A DNA stretch of 7,222 nt, from positions 1 to 7,222 of the forward strand of contig QKDV01000149.1 of assembly GCA_003251955.1 (NCBI GenBank), in the 5' to 3' direction. A program made the position numbers and the translations under genes. The notes beneath the pieces are model-generated. The model had not been told where the DNA came from, made no database searches, and saw only the letters and a program-made list of their open reading frames with translations. This document shows, in pieces, positions 5,586-7,222 of the stretch; the stretch's first letter is position 1, and each line of letters starts with the position of its first letter. This DNA is from Methanospirillum hungatei (GTDB taxonomy: Archaea > Halobacteriota > Methanomicrobia > Methanomicrobiales > Methanospirillaceae).

Positions 5586-6065
5586 ATGGAATTTGATATG
5601 CCCTGGGATAAGTCACGGATGGAGTTCAATCCGGTTTCAATGACTCTCTCTCATAACGGAGGCATGAGTTTCACCGCTGAGACTCCTGTAGGAGTGACCA
5701 TTCCAATTGATGCTCATGTTCATCTTGGAGGTGAGGGAAAGATCCCAAATCCTATCGAGTACCTCATCGCCTCGCTTGGAGGGTGTATAGGGATCAAGAT
5801 CCTGCTCTCACTCAGCGATCAGGGGATAACTCCCGATATGCTCACTATAGGGATCCAAGGAGAGAGAAGACAGGAACTCCCTGCAATTTTTGAACGTGTG
5901 CACATTGTCGTGACCGTATCAGGTCAGGTGGATCGTCATCAGATGTCTGATATTATAACCAGGACACTATCACATCTCTGCCCAATCGCTGCGATGTTTG
6001 CATGTGTCGGTAAAGTCACATTCGAGCATCATATCCTGGATGCTAAAAATCAGTCTGACTCCTGA
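5586..6065 (+). CDS. OsmC/Ohr-family protein (probable thiol-dependent peroxide reductase)
   Basis: This 159-residue protein has the OsmC family signature. The two cysteines expected to form the redox centre are Cys67 in PNPIEYLIASLGGCIGI (54-70) and Cys132 in LSHLCPIAAMF (128-138). OsmC and Ohr proteins are small, domain-swapped cytoplasmic dimers that reduce organic hydroperoxides using these thiols. Archaeal members of the wider family are less well characterised, so the substrate here is open. The N-terminal part (15-47) carries the family's first beta sheet. The length is slightly above the usual 135-150 because of a short extension at the start; Met12 is an alternative start. The gene stands alone, with a TATA-like sequence and a palindrome just upstream. 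Its last 16 bases overlap the end of the opposing SpoIIE gene. A role in oxidative stress defence is inferred from the family. Confidence 0.87.
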   Translation: MEFDMPWDKSRMEFNPVSMTLSHNGGMSFTAETPVGVTIPIDAHVHLGGEGKIPNPIEYLIASLGGCIGIKILLSLSDQGITPDMLTIGIQGERRQELPAIFERVHIVVTVSGQVDRHQMSDIITRTLSHLCPIAAMFACVGKVTFEHHILDAKNQSDS

Positions 6066-7222
6066 TCCCGCCCGATTGCAAAGACTGTCACATCATCTCC
6101 GGGAACGCTGGGCTTCGCATATGTGAACACAAGTTCCATGACAGTCTTAACAGTTGTGTCGGGATCTGATTGCTCTGAACTTAATACCCCCGGACCGGAC
6201 AATGCCTGCAGCACCGGCTCAATCCCGAGCATCCCGGTCTCGTTCTCGCATTCTGTCACTCCATCGGTGTAGAGTATGAGCTGTTCACCTCTGCGTAAAC
6301 TGAACTCGTTTTGCTCATACTGGTAATCTTCAAAGGTCCCGACTGGGATGTCAGGCTCCATTGGGATCAGAGAAACAGCAGATCCGCTAATGGTAAACGG
6401 CGTGTTATGGCCTGCATTTGCGTAAGTCACCACACCGGACTCAAGATCTAAAAACCCGGCAAACAGGGTTACAAAAAGACTGTCATTGCTGCTCCTGATA
6501 AGGCCCTGATTCACCTGCGAGAGTATCTCGGCTGGTTTGTCTGAATATATTAGTGCGTTACGAAGCAGGGTCAGGGTCGATGCCATTACAAATGCTGCAG
6601 ATACCCCTTTTCCTGCAACATCACCGATACAGAAGAAACACCTGGTAGGCGTGATCTGTTTAAAATCGTAGAAGTCACCGCCAACCTCATGCATCGGTAT
6701 AAGCTTTGCAGCAACCCTGATCCCTTTCATTTCAGGGATCCGGGCAGGAAGGTATCCCATCTGGATCTCCCTGGCTGCAAGAACCTGTCCTTCCAGGCGC
6801 GAGGCTGTGTCATTCCTTTCCTTCTCCCTCGCAACGTTGTGCATCAGCAGGGTAAAGAGGCCCATGCCTGTTGCGATCACAACGATCTCTATAGACGCGA
6901 TATTGACAAGAAGAAGCCTGGAAATATCGATCCCCTGGTTGAAGAAGAGGGTGATGATGGAGTCTGCCGTGGTGAGTACTGCACCGAGTAGGACCGCCTG
7001 CCAGACGTTGATCAGTCTTCTGCCGTTCAGTAGACATACGATCCCGCAGACCAGGCCATCCACCAGTTCGATGAACATAGTTGATGGTTGTATCGCACCA
7101 TTCCCGGCTGCCTGGAGCAGAAGGCCGAAGAGAGCTGCTCCCACTCCTCCAGCAGGACCGGCTATCAGCCCCGCCATGTTGGGTCCGATCTTCCTGATAC
7201 TCAAAAAATCTGTTGTAGTTCC
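6050..7222 (-). CDS. Membrane-bound SpoIIE/RsbU-type phosphatase with LytS-like 5TM sensor region, N-terminally truncated
   Basis: The frame stays open to the right edge (codons reading ELQQIF before the TTG at 7204), so the N-terminus is missing. Numbering from that TTG, hydrophobic segments lie near 10-32, 42-60, 66-88 and 97-122, with IGPNMAGLIAGPAGG resembling the 5TM-LYT receptor region of LytS-type sensors. A short helical linker (124-145) leads to a PPM/SpoIIE phosphatase domain. LAAREIQMGYLP (142-153) is the regulatory switch helix region, followed by VGGDFYDF (174-181), GDVAGKGVSAAFVMA (194-208), YANAGHNTPF (261-270), LYTDGVTECEN (311-321) and GDDVTVFAI (369-377). The acidic metal ligands expected in GDFYD, GDV, TDG and DD are all present, so it should be active. 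Such enzymes dephosphorylate anti-sigma-antagonist-like proteins in bacteria. Archaea lack sigma factors, so the target must differ. A membrane signal probably controls activity through the linker. Its 3' end overlaps the osmC-like gene tail to tail. Confidence 0.88.
   Translation of the reverse strand, partial: GTTTDFLSIRKIGPNMAGLIAGPAGGVGAALFGLLLQAAGNGAIQPSTMFIELVDGLVCGIVCLLNGRRLINVWQAVLLGAVLTTADSIITLFFNQGIDISRLLLVNIASIEIVVIATGMGLFTLLMHNVAREKERNDTASRLEGQVLAAREIQMGYLPARIPEMKGIRVAAKLIPMHEVGGDFYDFKQITPTRCFFCIGDVAGKGVSAAFVMASTLTLLRNALIYSDKPAEILSQVNQGLIRSSNDSLFVTLFAGFLDLESGVVTYANAGHNTPFTISGSAVSLIPMEPDIPVGTFEDYQYEQNEFSLRRGEQLILYTDGVTECENETGMLGIEPVLQALSGPGVLSSEQSDPDTTVKTVMELVFTYAKPSVPGDDVTVFAIGRDQESD

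Noticed and set aside
6716..6740. Inverted repeat GATCCCT-N8-AGGGATC
   Set aside because: It lies deep inside the SpoIIE gene over conserved coding sequence, has no T-run and no promoter nearby. It is probably chance.
7202..7204. TTG at 7204 as the start of the SpoIIE-type phosphatase
   Set aside because: The frame continues upstream to the window edge and the membrane region appears incomplete at this point, so the true start most likely lies outside the window.

Overview
The window looks like chromosome from a methanogenic archaeon, most likely of the Methanomicrobia (Methanomicrobiales-like, for example Methanospirillum or Methanoregula relatives). The strongest evidence is a methanogenesis marker protein 8 gene (DUF2099). 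Archaeal-type rotary ATPase subunits C and D, PKD-repeat surface proteins and T-run terminators agree with this. The genus is an inference; no rRNA or tRNA is present to settle it.

Layout. Positions 1-895 (+) hold the 3' part of a secreted PKD-domain protein cut by the window edge, followed by a T-run terminator. Positions 983-1954 (+) encode a surface protein with a signal peptide, a beta-rich jelly-roll-like domain, a Thr/Pro linker and a C-terminal anchor. Its stop overlaps the start of the methanogenesis marker 8 gene (1951-2802, +) by 4 bases. That gene converges on a two-gene minus-strand unit encoding A-type ATP synthase subunit C (start 4649 or, more likely, 4610; ends 3495) and subunit D (3491-2811). 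Divergent from subunit C is a PP2C-type serine/threonine phosphatase (about 4744-5505, +). An OsmC-family protein (5586-6065, +) follows behind its own promoter-like region and a perfect palindrome. It overlaps tail to tail, by 16 bases, a membrane-bound SpoIIE/RsbU-type phosphatase (7222-6050, -) that runs off the right edge.

How the genes fit together. There is no single pathway. The first three genes mix cell-surface functions with a methanogenesis-restricted protein. The C-D pair makes the central-stalk parts of the A1AO ATP synthase, but no other ATPase subunit lies beside it, because both flanking genes are unrelated and oppositely oriented. The PP2C and SpoIIE proteins are two different branches of the PPM metal-dependent phosphatase superfamily, so protein dephosphorylation signalling is a theme of the right half. 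Their kinases and target proteins are not in view.

I found no convincing mobile element, CRISPR array, tRNA, rRNA or riboswitch. The best leads are the orphan C-D ATPase pair, a probable non-standard CTG start for subunit C, the surface-protein/marker-8 coupling, and the palindrome at the osmC-like promoter.
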